Origin: CAILLO01 sp964579735
GTDB taxonomy: Bacteria > Bacillota > Clostridia > Saccharofermentanales > UBA5734
Length of the DNA stretch: 64,000 bases
Assembly (NCBI GenBank): GCA_964579735.1
Contig: CAZOHH010000002.1
Coordinates: forward strand, 1 to 64,000
Direction of reading: 5' to 3'
The notes beneath the pieces are model-generated. The model saw only the letters and a program-made list of their open reading frames with translations, was not told the DNA's origin and did no database searches. This document shows positions 1 to 8,203 of this stretch, piece by piece. Position 1 is the first letter of the stretch, and each line of letters opens with the position of its first letter. The position numbers were made by a program, and so were the translations under genes.

Positions 1-1041
1 TTTGGTGGCGGTATTCGTATCTGTGGTCGTCACGACAGCGGGCGTCACTTCCTGCTGGACCCAGCGTCCCACTGCGACATATAGATAATCGGTAGATGCA
101 TACAGGACATTCCCGGCGCCTAGGAGCGCTTTCGTGTCGGCATCCTTGCCGGTATCGACGGTGTCCAGACCGCTGACGATCAGGAAGTTGGAATAGTCGT
201 TGGACTTGACGATGCCGATGGAGGAGGCGGGAATGTTGTCCCATGTGCTGGTCGTGCCTTCGCGGACGGAGGGAATCATGCTTTCGACGGTCGTGGCGAC
301 GTCATACCACGTGTAACGGTTGGTGATGAGATAGAGGTCCGTGCCGATTCGGCGTGACGACAGATATGCGCCTTCCTGCTCGAAATTGCGGACCAGCGAG
401 GGTTTCGTCGCATCGGAGATGTCGTAGACCTTGACTTCGGTCGTGGACATCCCGCCCCAGTACCACATGCCGGGTCGGATCATATCGGCTGCGATGCCGC
501 CCTTGGTCTGCGGTTCCACGGCCGGAGTGCCATCGGTCGTCGGGGTGGGTTCGACCGGCCTGTACGAGCCGACGATCAATGAAAGCCGCTGATTCTCGGT
601 ATCAAGATACATCTCGATCGGGTACTCGTTCTTTTCAGCGGCGAACATGATGGTCGCGACGACCTTCATTGCGGCAGGATCCACCGCATCGACGATGATC
701 AGACGTCCATTCGCGATCAAGTATAGGAAGGACCCATCGGTCTTCACCACGTCGGCTTCATCGACGCCGGCCACCTGGACGTTCGTGGTCGAATAGTCAT
801 TGCCGCTCTTGGAGTTGAGCGAAGCTTCCGGAGCCCCCATTGCGGAGTCCCGCATGTACCAGCGATTGGAGTTGGCGGACTTCTTCAGGAGCTGGAGTAT
901 GGCGGAGTAGTTGGCAAGGTGCTGGATAGAACCCGCCTTCAAGCTCTTGTCGACGTCCACCGGGCCTATCGTCGCACACGAAGTGAGGACAAGAGTCAGA
1001 GCGAGCAGGACTGCGGTGGCGAGTAGCATTCTTCTTTTCAT
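1..1041 (-). CDS. Secreted beta-propeller lipoprotein (partial, C-terminus beyond the left edge)
   Basis: The open frame runs 347 codons from an ATG at 1041 off the left end of the window, so the C-terminal part is missing. The ATG follows a GGGAGGT site. The protein starts with a lipoprotein signal: Lys/Arg at residues 2-4, a hydrophobic stretch at 5-20 and a lipobox LTSC with Cys22 as the probable lipidated residue. Residues 92-103 read GVDEADVVKTDG, the hallmark of the Pfam Beta_propel family (PF09826), followed by propeller-like beta strands such as FLYLIANGRLIIV. Family members are extracytoplasmic and their function is not established. It lies 84 bp downstream of purB on the same strand and may be read with it; I see no clear terminator or promoter between them. 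Confidence 0.85.
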   Translation of the reverse strand, partial: MKRRMLLATAVLLALTLVLTSCATIGPVDVDKSLKAGSIQHLANYSAILQLLKKSANSNRWYMRDSAMGAPEASLNSKSGNDYSTTNVQVAGVDEADVVKTDGSFLYLIANGRLIIVDAVDPAAMKVVATIMFAAEKNEYPIEMYLDTENQRLSLIVGSYRPVEPTPTTDGTPAVEPQTKGGIAADMIRPGMWYWGGMSTTEVKVYDISDATKPSLVRNFEQEGAYLSSRRIGTDLYLITNRYTWYDVATTVESMIPSVREGTTSTWDNIPASSIGIVKSNDYSNFLIVSGLDTVDTGKDADTKALLGAGNVLYASTDYLYVAVGRWVQQEVTPAVVTTTDTNTATK

Positions 1042-1125
1042 TTTTTGTACCTCCCATTGGGTCGCGGTCTTCCAGCCGCGGAATCCATCCGCGTTATATA
1101 CGCACCGCCACAGGAGAAAGTTCCA

Positions 1126-2556
1126 TCAGACGCGGATTTCCGTTCCACCGTGACCGGTATCGGGGCCGTACCGTTCCAGTTTCGGACGCACGACCTCTTC
1201 GAGATACTCGTCGACCTGCTCGGGACACCGCCCGATATATTGGGACGGGTCGAGAAGAGCGGAAAGTTCTTCGGATTCCAGACCGAACAAGGGGTCGTCC
1301 GCGATCAAGTCGAGGAGGTTGTTCCTCTCCCCGTTCTTTACGTTCGTGCCGGCCTCCATGGAATGACGGCGAATCCGTTCGTGGAGATCCTGTCGGTCCC
1401 CTCCCCTTTTGACGGCTTCCATGAGAAGATTCTCCGTGGCCATGAAAGGAAGCTCTTCCATGAGGTGCCGTCTGATCACGTTGGGATATACGACGAGTCC
1501 GTCCGCGACATTGGCATAGAGGGAAAGAATCGCGTCGATGGAAAGGAACGCTTCCGGAACCGAGATCCGCTTATTCGCTGAATCATCCAGGGTCCGTTCG
1601 AACCACTGCCCAGCAGCGGTCATGGCTGGATTCATGAGATCCGCGATCACGTACCGAGCCAGGGAGGCGATGCGCTCGGTGCGCATGGGGTTTCGCTTGT
1701 ACGCCATGGCGGAAGACCCGATCTGGTTCTTCTCGAAGGGCTCTTCGATCTCCTTGAGGTGCTGAAGGAGCCGGATGTCGTTGCTGAACTTATGTGCGCT
1801 CTGGGCGATCCCGGACAGGACGGCAAGGACGCGGAAGTCCGTCTTTCTCGAATAGGTCTGTCCGGAAACGGGAACGACCCCGGGGTAACCCATCTTGTTC
1901 GCGACAAGGCGGTCGAGTTCACGTACCTTCGCATGGTCTCCATCGAACAGAGCAAGGAAACTGGCCTGGGTTCCCGTGGTTCCTTTGCTTCCGAGGAGAC
2001 GGAGTCCCGTGCGGACGTGCTCCAGGTCTTCCAGGTCACTGAGGAGATCCTCGATCCAGAGAACCGCCCGCTTTCCCACGGTGACAGGCTGTGCCGGCTG
2101 GAAATGAGTGAAGCCGAGCGTGGGAAGAGCGCGATAGCGGGAGGCGAAGTCGGCCAGCCGCCAGACGACGGCAAGGAGCCGTTTTCGCACAAGGTCGAGT
2201 CCCTCGGCCATCAGCATGAGGTCCGTATTGTCCCCGACATAGCAGGAGGTCGCACCGAGATGGATGATGCCTCTTGCACTCGGGCAGACATCCCCGAAGG
2301 CGAGAACGTGAGCCATCACGTCGTGGCGCACTTCCCTTTCGTGTGCGTCCGCGGCAGCGTAATCGATGTCTTCGCAGTGTTCGCGCATCTCCTGGATCTG
2401 TTCCTCGGAGATGGAAAGACCGAGTTCCTTTTCAGCCTCGGCCAGAGCGATCCACAATCTTCGCCAGTTCCGGAATTTTCGGTCCGGCGAGAATAGAAAC
2501 TGCATTTCGCGGCTTGCGTAACGGGAATTGAGGGGACTTTCGTATGCGGATCCCAT
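1126..2556 (-). CDS. purB: Adenylosuccinate lyase
   Basis: PurB acts twice in purine synthesis: it removes fumarate from SAICAR during IMP formation and from adenylosuccinate to give AMP. The 476-residue product belongs to the fumarase/aspartase superfamily. It has the loop signature GSSAMAYKRNP near residue 290, and the N-terminal motif THFQPAQPVTVGKR carries a catalytic-type His. The ATG at 2556 (MGSAYESPL) follows a GGAAGGA site; an upstream in-frame start would run into the aminotransferase gene and make the protein about 100 residues too long. It begins 41 bp after the aspartate aminotransferase gene, so the pair is probably one operon. Aspartate made by that enzyme is the amino donor of the two steps that PurB completes. 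Confidence 0.95.
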   Translation of the reverse strand: MGSAYESPLNSRYASREMQFLFSPDRKFRNWRRLWIALAEAEKELGLSISEEQIQEMREHCEDIDYAAADAHEREVRHDVMAHVLAFGDVCPSARGIIHLGATSCYVGDNTDLMLMAEGLDLVRKRLLAVVWRLADFASRYRALPTLGFTHFQPAQPVTVGKRAVLWIEDLLSDLEDLEHVRTGLRLLGSKGTTGTQASFLALFDGDHAKVRELDRLVANKMGYPGVVPVSGQTYSRKTDFRVLAVLSGIAQSAHKFSNDIRLLQHLKEIEEPFEKNQIGSSAMAYKRNPMRTERIASLARYVIADLMNPAMTAAGQWFERTLDDSANKRISVPEAFLSIDAILSLYANVADGLVVYPNVIRRHLMEELPFMATENLLMEAVKRGGDRQDLHERIRRHSMEAGTNVKNGERNNLLDLIADDPLFGLESEELSALLDPSQYIGRCPEQVDEYLEEVVRPKLERYGPDTGHGGTEIRV

Positions 2557-2597
2557 AAGCTCACATCCTTCCGCTTCGATTATACCCCATTGCAGCG

Positions 2598-3875
2598 CTA
2601 TGCAAGCCGGTTGCGGACCGCAGACAGGCGAACGCAGACGCACAGGACCTCGATGGCTTCGGCCAGCTCTGAAGCAGGCGGGAAAGAAGGGGCGATGCGG
2701 ATGTTCCAATCGTTCGGGTCCTTGCCGTAAGGATAGGTAGCGCCGGCTGGTGTGAGTTCGACGCCGACCGACTTGGCCATGGCGACCACCTGCTTCGCCA
2801 TTCCCTTTTCCACGAAGAGGCTGATGAAGTAGCCTCCGCGTGGGGAATTCCATGAGGCGATGCCTAGATCGCCGAGTTCAGCTTCCAGTATCCGCAGGAC
2901 CGTCTCGAATTTGGGTCTGAGAATGTCTCCATGCTTTTCCATGTGACGTTCGACACCGGAGACATCCTCGAGATATCGGACGTGTCGGAGCTGATTGATC
3001 TTGTCGTGACCGATGGTCTGCATCCCCATGTTGCGGCGGATATGCTCGATATTGGCTGGACTCGACGCCAGAGCGGCGACGCCTCCCCCTGCGTATGTCA
3101 CCTTGGAAGTGGAAGCGAATTCGTATACGCGGTCAGGATTTCCGGCTTCGGCGCAGAGCGCCAGGATTTCGGGGACAGCATCCTTGTGATCGGGATAGAG
3201 GTGGTGCAGGAAATAGGCGTTGTCCCAGAAGATGCGGAAATCAGGAGCCGTCTTCATGGTGGCAAGGCGACGGCACACATCGGCGGTATAGGTGATTCCG
3301 TCCGGGTTGCTGTAGACAGGTACGCACCAGATGCCTTTGACGCTCGGATCCTCGGCACACAGTCTTTCGACTTCGTCCATGTCCGGACCGTCTGGAGTCA
3401 TGTCCACGACGACCATTTCGATGCCGAGTTCGCGGCAAACGGCAAAATGCCGGTCATAGCCTGGCGAAGGGCAGAGGAACTTCACTACGGCGTCCTTCGA
3501 CCAAGGTCGGACGCCTCCTGGCACAGTCGTCAGAAGCGCCCTAGCCACCGCATCATACATGAGATTCAGGCTCGAGTTGCCTGCAACGATCACTTGTTGG
3601 GGCGGGACCTTGAGCAGGGCTCCGAATAGAGCGCGGGCTTCCGGCAGGCCCTCCAGGAGGCCGTAGTTCCGGGTGTCCGTTCCGTCCTGGGCCTTGAAGT
3701 CCGAGTCCGAAAGACAGGACATCAGATCGGACGAGAGGTTCAACTGCTCCTTGCAGGGCTTCCCGCGGGCCATGTTCAAGGAAAGCCCCCGTTGGGCAAT
3801 CGCATCCAGACGAAGTTGCAGGGTCTCTGCTTCCATCATCAAATTGCTCCGGTTCATTGCCGAATATGAAGCCAT
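2598..3875 (-). CDS. Aspartate aminotransferase, subgroup Ic (PLP-dependent fold type I)
   Basis: A 425-residue PLP enzyme expected to interconvert aspartate/2-oxoglutarate and oxaloacetate/glutamate in the cytoplasm. The PLP lysine sits in STSKVTYAGGGVAAL. The cofactor-binding stretch NSSLNLMYDAV, the substrate-side motif YSNPDGITYT and the carboxylate-binding Arg of NIRIAPSFPP are present. This set, with an N-terminus containing LSLNMARGKPCKEQL, matches the Asp_aminotransf family (PF12897, subgroup Ic), known from actinobacteria and some Bacillota, rather than classical AspC. The ATG at 3875 follows AAGGAGG. A good promoter lies 60 bp upstream and purB follows in the same direction. An alanine or branched substrate cannot be excluded from sequence alone. 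Confidence 0.85.
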   Translation of the reverse strand: MASYSAMNRSNLMMEAETLQLRLDAIAQRGLSLNMARGKPCKEQLNLSSDLMSCLSDSDFKAQDGTDTRNYGLLEGLPEARALFGALLKVPPQQVIVAGNSSLNLMYDAVARALLTTVPGGVRPWSKDAVVKFLCPSPGYDRHFAVCRELGIEMVVVDMTPDGPDMDEVERLCAEDPSVKGIWCVPVYSNPDGITYTADVCRRLATMKTAPDFRIFWDNAYFLHHLYPDHKDAVPEILALCAEAGNPDRVYEFASTSKVTYAGGGVAALASSPANIEHIRRNMGMQTIGHDKINQLRHVRYLEDVSGVERHMEKHGDILRPKFETVLRILEAELGDLGIASWNSPRGGYFISLFVEKGMAKQVVAMAKSVGVELTPAGATYPYGKDPNDWNIRIAPSFPPASELAEAIEVLCVCVRLSAVRNRLA

Positions 3876-3935
3876 CAGGTTTCCTCCTTGCAGAATGAGG
3901 GTGTTCGTTCGAGGAATGAACTAGGGAATGGATTC

Positions 3936-3964
3936 ATTATATAGCTCATCCCATGCGGGTTCAA
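3936..3964 (-). promoter_or_regulatory. Sigma-A promoter of the aminotransferase-purB operon
   Basis: On the minus strand, a -35 TTGAAC (3959-3964) and a perfect -10 TATAAT (3936-3941) are separated by 17 bp. Transcription would begin near 3929, giving a leader of about 53 nt to the ATG at 3875. Confidence 0.75.
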
Positions 3965-3986
3965 CGGTTCCGATGCGCTTCATCGT

Positions 3987-4406
3987 CTATTCAAATGGGA
4001 GAAACTCCATGCAGGATATGCTTCCATCATTTTCATACTGCACAGAGACCGCAAGAAAACGGACTTCGTGGTCATCGAAACCTCGCTCCTGAAGGAAGCA
4101 GGATGCGACCTGCCGGATCCGGTGGACCTTCTTCTGGGTCACGGCTTCGGCTGGGGAGCCGAAGCGCAACGAAGTGCGCGCCTTGACTTCAACGAAACAG
4201 ACGGCGCCTTCGAAGGCTGCGATCAGGTCGATTTCGCCCAGTCGTCGGAAGCGGTACTTTCTGGCAAGCAGACTCCACCCACGCCGGATGAGTTCATCGG
4301 CTACGGCGGCCTCGGCGGCATCTCCTAGGACTCCGTTCGAAGGACGCGTACCCCGACTATTCAAGATTCCTGGTGAAGGAACGCCTATGCAGGTCTGACA
4401 GACCAT
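3987..4406 (-). CDS. yraN: YraN/UPF0102 family nuclease-fold protein
   Basis: UPF0102 proteins have a restriction-endonuclease-like fold. Their role is not firmly established, though the family sits next to RNase HII in many genomes, as here. Conserved features seen: GDAAEAAVADEL, then LARKYRFRRLGEIDLIAA (the G-E-I-D-L core) and VCFVEVKART, which together give the E-x-K active-site pattern. The start is uncertain. The ATG at 4406 overlaps rnhB by 50 bp and lacks a good ribosome site; a TTG at 4364, inside the last codons of rnhB, would give a more typical 125-residue protein. It is the last gene of the ylqF-rnhB-yraN run. Confidence 0.85.
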   Translation of the reverse strand: MVCQTCIGVPSPGILNSRGTRPSNGVLGDAAEAAVADELIRRGWSLLARKYRFRRLGEIDLIAAFEGAVCFVEVKARTSLRFGSPAEAVTQKKVHRIRQVASCFLQERGFDDHEVRFLAVSVQYENDGSISCMEFLPFE

Positions 4407-4992
4407 GCAAGCGGAGCGCGGCATAATGCTCGGGCGTTCCATACCCCTTGTGACGAGCAAAGCCGTATTGCGGGTAGATACGGTCGAACTCCTCCATCTT
4501 CCGGTCCCGATACACTTTAGCGAGGATCGAAGCGGCGGCGATCGATACGCTCAACGTATCTCCCTTGATGATGGGGCGGACCGGAATTCCGGTGCCCTTC
4601 AAGTCCACGGCATCGACAAGCAGGACGTCCGGACGGATCTTCAGTCCATCTACCGCCAGCTTCATCGCCTTCTTCGTTGCGTTCAGGATGTTGATCCGGT
4701 CGATCTCTTCGGAGTCGATCTCGGCGATGCTGTAATCGAGGCATTCCAGAATCAGGATCTCAAAAAGCGCTTCTCTTCTGGCTGGCGTCAATTTCTTCGA
4801 ATCGTCGATGCCGAGGATTCGTTTCGAAGGGTCGAGCATGCAGCACGCGGCCACGACAGGGCCAGCCAGCGGACCTCTACCTGCTTCGTCGATGCCACCG
4901 ATGCGCACGAATCCATCCAAGCGGTACAAAAGCTCGAATTCGAGCATCCGGTCGTAACGCTCGTCGAGTGTGTGGGCGTCCTTCCGCGGCAT
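4357..4992 (-). CDS. rnhB: Ribonuclease HII
   Basis: RNase HII cuts the RNA strand of RNA-DNA hybrids and removes single ribonucleotides misinserted in DNA. The signature GGIDEAGRGPLAGPVV supplies the first Asp-Glu pair, LLVDAV another acidic residue, and KGDTLSVSIAAASILAKV with DRKMEEF the rest of the active site. Starting at the ATG at 4992 gives 211 residues, normal for the family; this ATG lies immediately after the stop of ylqF. An upstream ATG at 5016 inside ylqF is possible. A second, unrelated RNase H (rnhA) is at 27987-28499, so both hybrid-removal activities are encoded in this window. Confidence 0.95.
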   Translation of the reverse strand: MPRKDAHTLDERYDRMLEFELLYRLDGFVRIGGIDEAGRGPLAGPVVAACCMLDPSKRILGIDDSKKLTPARREALFEILILECLDYSIAEIDSEEIDRINILNATKKAMKLAVDGLKIRPDVLLVDAVDLKGTGIPVRPIIKGDTLSVSIAAASILAKVYRDRKMEEFDRIYPQYGFARHKGYGTPEHYAALRLHGLSDLHRRSFTRNLE

Positions 4993-4993
4993 G

Positions 4994-5869
4994 TTAGACA
5001 GGTTCCTGGAGGACATCGCCTGGAGATTCAAGTGTCAGGCGACCGAGAACCCCTCCTCGGACCTCATCGAGAAAGAGAGTGGAAAACCGCACGAGGTCTA
5101 CCCTGCCTCCAGAGAGAAGGCAACCACGACGCCGCGCAGCGGCTTCCATGAGGTCCTCGGCGGAAAGCGTGAGATCAGCGAGTGAATACCGCTTGGCCAG
5201 GAGTCCTGGGTAGAGCGAAGAAAGAAGAGCCATCGTCGCAGTTGCCAGTTCCTGAGTCTCCATCACTTCATCGCGGATCGCTCCGGTCGCCGCAAGTCGG
5301 AGGCGGCGATGGTCGCTTCCCAATTGAGGCCAAAGGACACCGGGCATGTCCATGAGTTCCAGGATTCCTTCGCCTCGAATCCATTGGGCTCCCCGGGTGA
5401 TGCCTGGACGATCCTCCACTTTCGCGGCCTTCTTGCCTGAAAGTGCATTGATCAGGGTCGATTTGCCCGTATTCGGAATGCCGACGACCATCACGCGCAC
5501 CGGACGGAAAATCCGTCCGCGTTCAGCGGCACGTTCCAGTCTTGCGGAGCATAGATCCACCGCAGCGTCCTTCACGCGGTCGAGGCCTTTGCGGTGCAGG
5601 CTGTCGCACGGTATCGCGCCCCAGTTCTCCTTCTTGAAGTGTCCGATCCATTCCGTCGTCTTCTTCTCATCCGCAAGATCGGCTTTGTTGAGTACGACCA
5701 GGCGCGGCTTCATTCCAATGATGCGATCCAGTTCGGGGTTTCGACTGGAATCTGGAATCCTCGCATCGCAGGTCTCGATGACGAGGTCCACCTGCGGAAG
5801 TCGCTCGGCGATGCTGCGCAGAGTCTTGGCCATGTGGCCGGGGAACCAGCTCAGGTCCTTCATATCCAT
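4994..5869 (-). CDS. rbgA: Ribosome biogenesis GTPase A (circularly permuted)
   Basis: RbgA/YlqF is needed for late maturation of the 50S subunit in Bacillus. The GTPase motifs appear in permuted order: G4 NKAD comes first, then G1 GIPNTGKST, then G3 DMPG. The N-terminal WFPGHMAKTLR is diagnostic of the family. The ATG at 5869 (MDMKDLSWFPG) has GAGGTG six bases upstream and is preferred over an upstream GTG that overlaps that site. The gene lies just after the rplS terminator, so expression may depend on readthrough from the ribosomal operon; I found no convincing promoter in the short gap. Confidence 0.95.
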   Translation of the reverse strand: MDMKDLSWFPGHMAKTLRSIAERLPQVDLVIETCDARIPDSSRNPELDRIIGMKPRLVVLNKADLADEKKTTEWIGHFKKENWGAIPCDSLHRKGLDRVKDAAVDLCSARLERAAERGRIFRPVRVMVVGIPNTGKSTLINALSGKKAAKVEDRPGITRGAQWIRGEGILELMDMPGVLWPQLGSDHRRLRLAATGAIRDEVMETQELATATMALLSSLYPGLLAKRYSLADLTLSAEDLMEAAARRRGCLLSGGRVDLVRFSTLFLDEVRGGVLGRLTLESPGDVLQEPV

Positions 5870-5888
5870 GTCGGGCACCTCGAAAGGA

Positions 5889-5912
5889 AAAGAGGACCTT
5901 GCGGTCCTCTTT
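5889..5912 (-). terminator. Rho-independent terminator or attenuator after rplS
   Basis: A perfect 10-bp stem (AAAGAGGACC with GGTCCTCTTT) with a 4-base loop, followed on the minus strand by a pyrimidine-rich TTCCTTTC. It lies 12 bp past the rplS stop and 20 bp before the ylqF ATG, so it probably sets the ratio of L19 to RbgA rather than fully ending transcription. Confidence 0.7.
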
Positions 5913-5924
5913 CATGTGCGGGCC

Positions 5925-6278
5925 TTACGTAGGCTTCACCAGTTTTTCCTTGACCTTTGCCGACTTGCCGACTCTGTCTCGCAGATAGTAGAGCTTTGCT
6001 CTACGCACCTTGCCCTTGCGGACGGTCTCGACGTGGTCGATGCGCGGCGAATGGACGGGCAGAATCCTTTCCACGCCGACTCCGTAGGAGATCCTACGAA
6101 CGGTGAAGGTTTCGCTTAGGCCGTGTCCCTTGCGGGCAATCACGGTGCCTTCGAAAATCTGGATTCTTTCGCGGTTGCCTTCCTTGACCTTGAGGTGGAC
6201 CTTGACGTAATCGCCGATGTCCAGGGCGGGAAGATCGCTCTTGAGCTGTTCTTGCTCGAGTGCCTTGATCATGTCCAT
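5925..6278 (-). CDS. rplS: 50S ribosomal protein L19
   Basis: L19 sits at the subunit interface of the large ribosomal subunit. The 117-residue product has the family features DIGDYVKVHLKVKEG, FEGTVIARKG, FTVRRISYGVGVERILPVHSP and the basic tail RRAKLYYLRDRVGK. The ATG at 6278 (MDMIKALEQ) follows AAGGAGG; upstream in-frame starts would add an unconserved 27 residues. It has its own promoter inside the end of trmD as well as probable readthrough from the trmD operon, and is followed by a terminator hairpin. Confidence 0.97.
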   Translation of the reverse strand: MDMIKALEQEQLKSDLPALDIGDYVKVHLKVKEGNRERIQIFEGTVIARKGHGLSETFTVRRISYGVGVERILPVHSPRIDHVETVRKGKVRRAKLYYLRDRVGKSAKVKEKLVKPT

Positions 6279-6349
6279 TATGCGTTCCTCCTTCCCTTCC
6301 AGGATGTTCATGCACGCAATCGGCAGCGGACCATCCGTAATCGCTCCAT

Positions 6350-6379
6350 ATGATACCATAAAGGTTCTGCTGCGTTCAA
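6350..6379 (-). promoter_or_regulatory. Sigma-A promoter for rplS
   Basis: A minus-strand -35 TTGAAC (6374-6379) and -10 TATCAT (6350-6355) with an 18-bp spacer, the -10 being preceded by TGG. It overlaps the trmD stop codon and predicts a leader of about 65 nt in front of rplS. Confidence 0.55.
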
Positions 6380-7113
6380 TCCATTTGAGAAAGAAATTCC
6401 GCTAAAGCCTCTCCTTCGCCTTTTTCAAGACGAAGACGTCCGAAAAGATCCGGGCGCTTCCGCAGTGTGGTCGCCAACGACATGAGTCGGCGCCAACGAA
6501 CTATGTTGGCGTGATGTCCTGACAGGAGCACGTCAGGAACTTTCTTGCCATCCCATTCGATGGGTCTGGTGTAGTGTGGGTGCTCGAGGGTCCCATCACT
6601 GTGGGATTCATCCTGAACCACCCGTTCATCTGGCAGAACACCGGGAACCAATCGGGAGACGGCATCGATGATGGCCAGTGCCGGAATCTCTCCTCCCGTC
6701 ATGACGAAGTCTCCTAGGGAGATCTCTTCGTCGACGATCTCATCGATCACTCGCTGGTCGATTCCCTCGTAATGTCCACAAAGGAGGACCAGGGCAGGTT
6801 CTGTGGCCAGTTCAGAGGCTCGCCTCTGATTGAAGGGTTTACCCTGAGGAGAAAGGAACACGGTATGTGGGCGAACGCCGGAGCGCTCACATGCCGCCTT
6901 CCATGCGGAATGGACCGGTGGGCACATCAAGAGCATGCCGCGGCCGCCTCCATAGGGCGAGTCGTCGACCTTGCCGTAGGAATTCCCTGCGAACTCGCGG
7001 ATGTCGATCGCATCCACCTCGATCAATCCCGCCGAAATGGCGCGCCCCGTGATGCTGGTGCCTACGACCGATCGAATCAGATCCGGAAACAGGGTGAGGA
7101 CCGCGAAGTACAT
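6376..7113 (-). CDS. trmD: tRNA (guanine-37-N1)-methyltransferase
   Basis: TrmD uses S-adenosylmethionine to make m1G37 beside the anticodon, which prevents +1 frameshifting. The SPOUT trefoil-knot region is clear: LLCGHYEGIDQRVIDE, then EISLGDFVMTGGEIPAL, and SHSDGTLEHPHYTRP. The N-terminal FAVLTLFPDLIR and YGGGRGMLL are conserved. The protein has 245 residues, a normal length. The ATG at 7113 follows GGGAGGGGG. It follows rimM by 25 bp in the usual rpsP-khpA-rimM-trmD-rplS series. Confidence 0.97.
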   Translation of the reverse strand: MYFAVLTLFPDLIRSVVGTSITGRAISAGLIEVDAIDIREFAGNSYGKVDDSPYGGGRGMLLMCPPVHSAWKAACERSGVRPHTVFLSPQGKPFNQRRASELATEPALVLLCGHYEGIDQRVIDEIVDEEISLGDFVMTGGEIPALAIIDAVSRLVPGVLPDERVVQDESHSDGTLEHPHYTRPIEWDGKKVPDVLLSGHHANIVRWRRLMSLATTLRKRPDLFGRLRLEKGEGEALAEFLSQMD

Positions 7114-7138
7114 GCCTTACCCCCTCCCTATCGAATGT

Positions 7139-7657
7139 CTAGTCGCGGAGGCCGTCCGGAAGGACGACCTTCACGAGGCGAGCGGTGATATCGACCGCTC
7201 GCACGACCGTCTTCAGCGCAGGGATGAGAAGATCCTTGGTTTCAGCCTTCTTGACCAGGTATACGTCGTTGCTTCCCGTGACCAGAACTTCCTCGATGGT
7301 ACCGAGATCCTCTCCGTCGAGGGATTCGACACGACATCCGATGATGTCGCATACGAAGTAGGAGTCAGCCGGGAGTTTCACCGCATCCTTGCGTTCGACC
7401 AGAAAGTGTCTGCCTTTCAGCTTCTCCGCGGCATCGCGGTCCTCGATGCCTTCTATGCGAAGAAGGACATTCGCCTGTTGGTGACGGACTCCGACGATGC
7501 GGCAGGGAGCTGCGGGCGCCCCCCCCGCTCCCTCGAGAAGACAGGATTTCATCCTGTCGAAGCGAGTCGGGTCATCCGTAAGGAGCTGTACGCTGAGTTC
7601 CCCTCGGATCCCGTGAGGACCCAGAATACGTCCGATCTGCAGTTGTTCCGCGAGCAT
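7139..7657 (-). CDS. rimM: 16S rRNA processing protein RimM
   Basis: RimM assists maturation of the 30S head and binds S19. The N-terminal RimM domain shows IGRILGPHGIRGELSV; a PRC-barrel follows with SYFVCDIIGCRVESLDGE and VYLVKKAETKDLLIPAL. The product has 172 residues. It starts 14 bp after khpA with a weak ribosome site, so translation is probably coupled. The codons for the loop GAGGAPAAP contain a run of eight G (7519-7526 as C on the plus strand), a possible slippage or sequencing-error site; the frame is intact as given. Confidence 0.95.
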   Translation of the reverse strand: MLAEQLQIGRILGPHGIRGELSVQLLTDDPTRFDRMKSCLLEGAGGAPAAPCRIVGVRHQQANVLLRIEGIEDRDAAEKLKGRHFLVERKDAVKLPADSYFVCDIIGCRVESLDGEDLGTIEEVLVTGSNDVYLVKKAETKDLLIPALKTVVRAVDITARLVKVVLPDGLRD

Positions 7658-7671
7658 GCCGCCGTCGCCGA

Positions 7672-7899
7672 TCAGATGATCTTCACGTCGACCCGACGCC
7701 CATCGCGGGCGGCACGGGCCTTCATGATGGAACGGATGGCCTGGGCGATCCTTCCCTGCTTGCCGATCACCTTGCCCATGTCCTCGGGAGCTACGCGCAG
7801 TTCGAGGACCACGAGGTCCCCCTGGTCGTAGCGCTCGATGGATACGGCATCAGGATCGTTGACAAGGGAGCGGACGATCGATTCCAGAAGATCCTTCAT
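7672..7899 (-). CDS. khpA: KH-domain RNA-binding protein KhpA (YlqC)
   Basis: A 75-residue single KH domain with the core GKVIGKQGRIAQAIRSIM, the GxxG loop being GKQG. Homologues in Gram-positive bacteria bind small RNAs and mRNAs, often as a heterodimer with KhpB. It starts at the ATG at 7899 after AGGGAGG and lies in its conserved place between rpsP and rimM. Confidence 0.95.
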   Translation of the reverse strand: MKDLLESIVRSLVNDPDAVSIERYDQGDLVVLELRVAPEDMGKVIGKQGRIAQAIRSIMKARAARDGRRVDVKII

Positions 7900-7915
7900 G
7901 TACGGACCTCCCTTC

Positions 7916-8161
7916 TCACTCGAAGACGCCAGCCTTCTTCAGCAGCGCACGCACGGTATCGGTAGGCTGTGCGCCGTTCGCAATCCACTTCTTCGCCTTC
8001 TCGACGTCGACCTTCACACTGGAAGGGTCGGTCCTGGGGTCATAGCTGCCGATCTCCTCGATGAAGCGACCATCTCGCGGGTAGCGCGAGTCGGCCACGA
8101 CCACACGATAGAACGCCATCTTCTTCGCACCGATTCTCTTGAGTCTGATTTTCACTGCCAT
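7916..8161 (-). CDS. rpsP: 30S ribosomal protein S16
   Basis: An 81-residue S16, a small-subunit assembly protein. The N-terminus MAVKIRLKRIGAKKMAFYRV and the stretch VADSRYPRDGRFIEEIGSYD are typical. The ATG at 8161 follows AAGGAGG with good spacing. It follows ffh by 42 bp; I see only a weak promoter candidate in that gap, so it is probably read mainly from the ylxM-ffh promoter. Confidence 0.97.
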   Translation of the reverse strand: MAVKIRLKRIGAKKMAFYRVVVADSRYPRDGRFIEEIGSYDPRTDPSSVKVDVEKAKKWIANGAQPTDTVRALLKKAGVFE

Positions 8162-8203
8162 GTGTCTGTGCCTCCTTTGTGATTCACGTCTATATGCAAG
8201 GGA

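Noticed and set aside
5346..6119. Plus-strand frame spanning ylqF and rplS
   Set aside because: It runs through the terminator hairpin and antisense to two conserved genes; no coding evidence.
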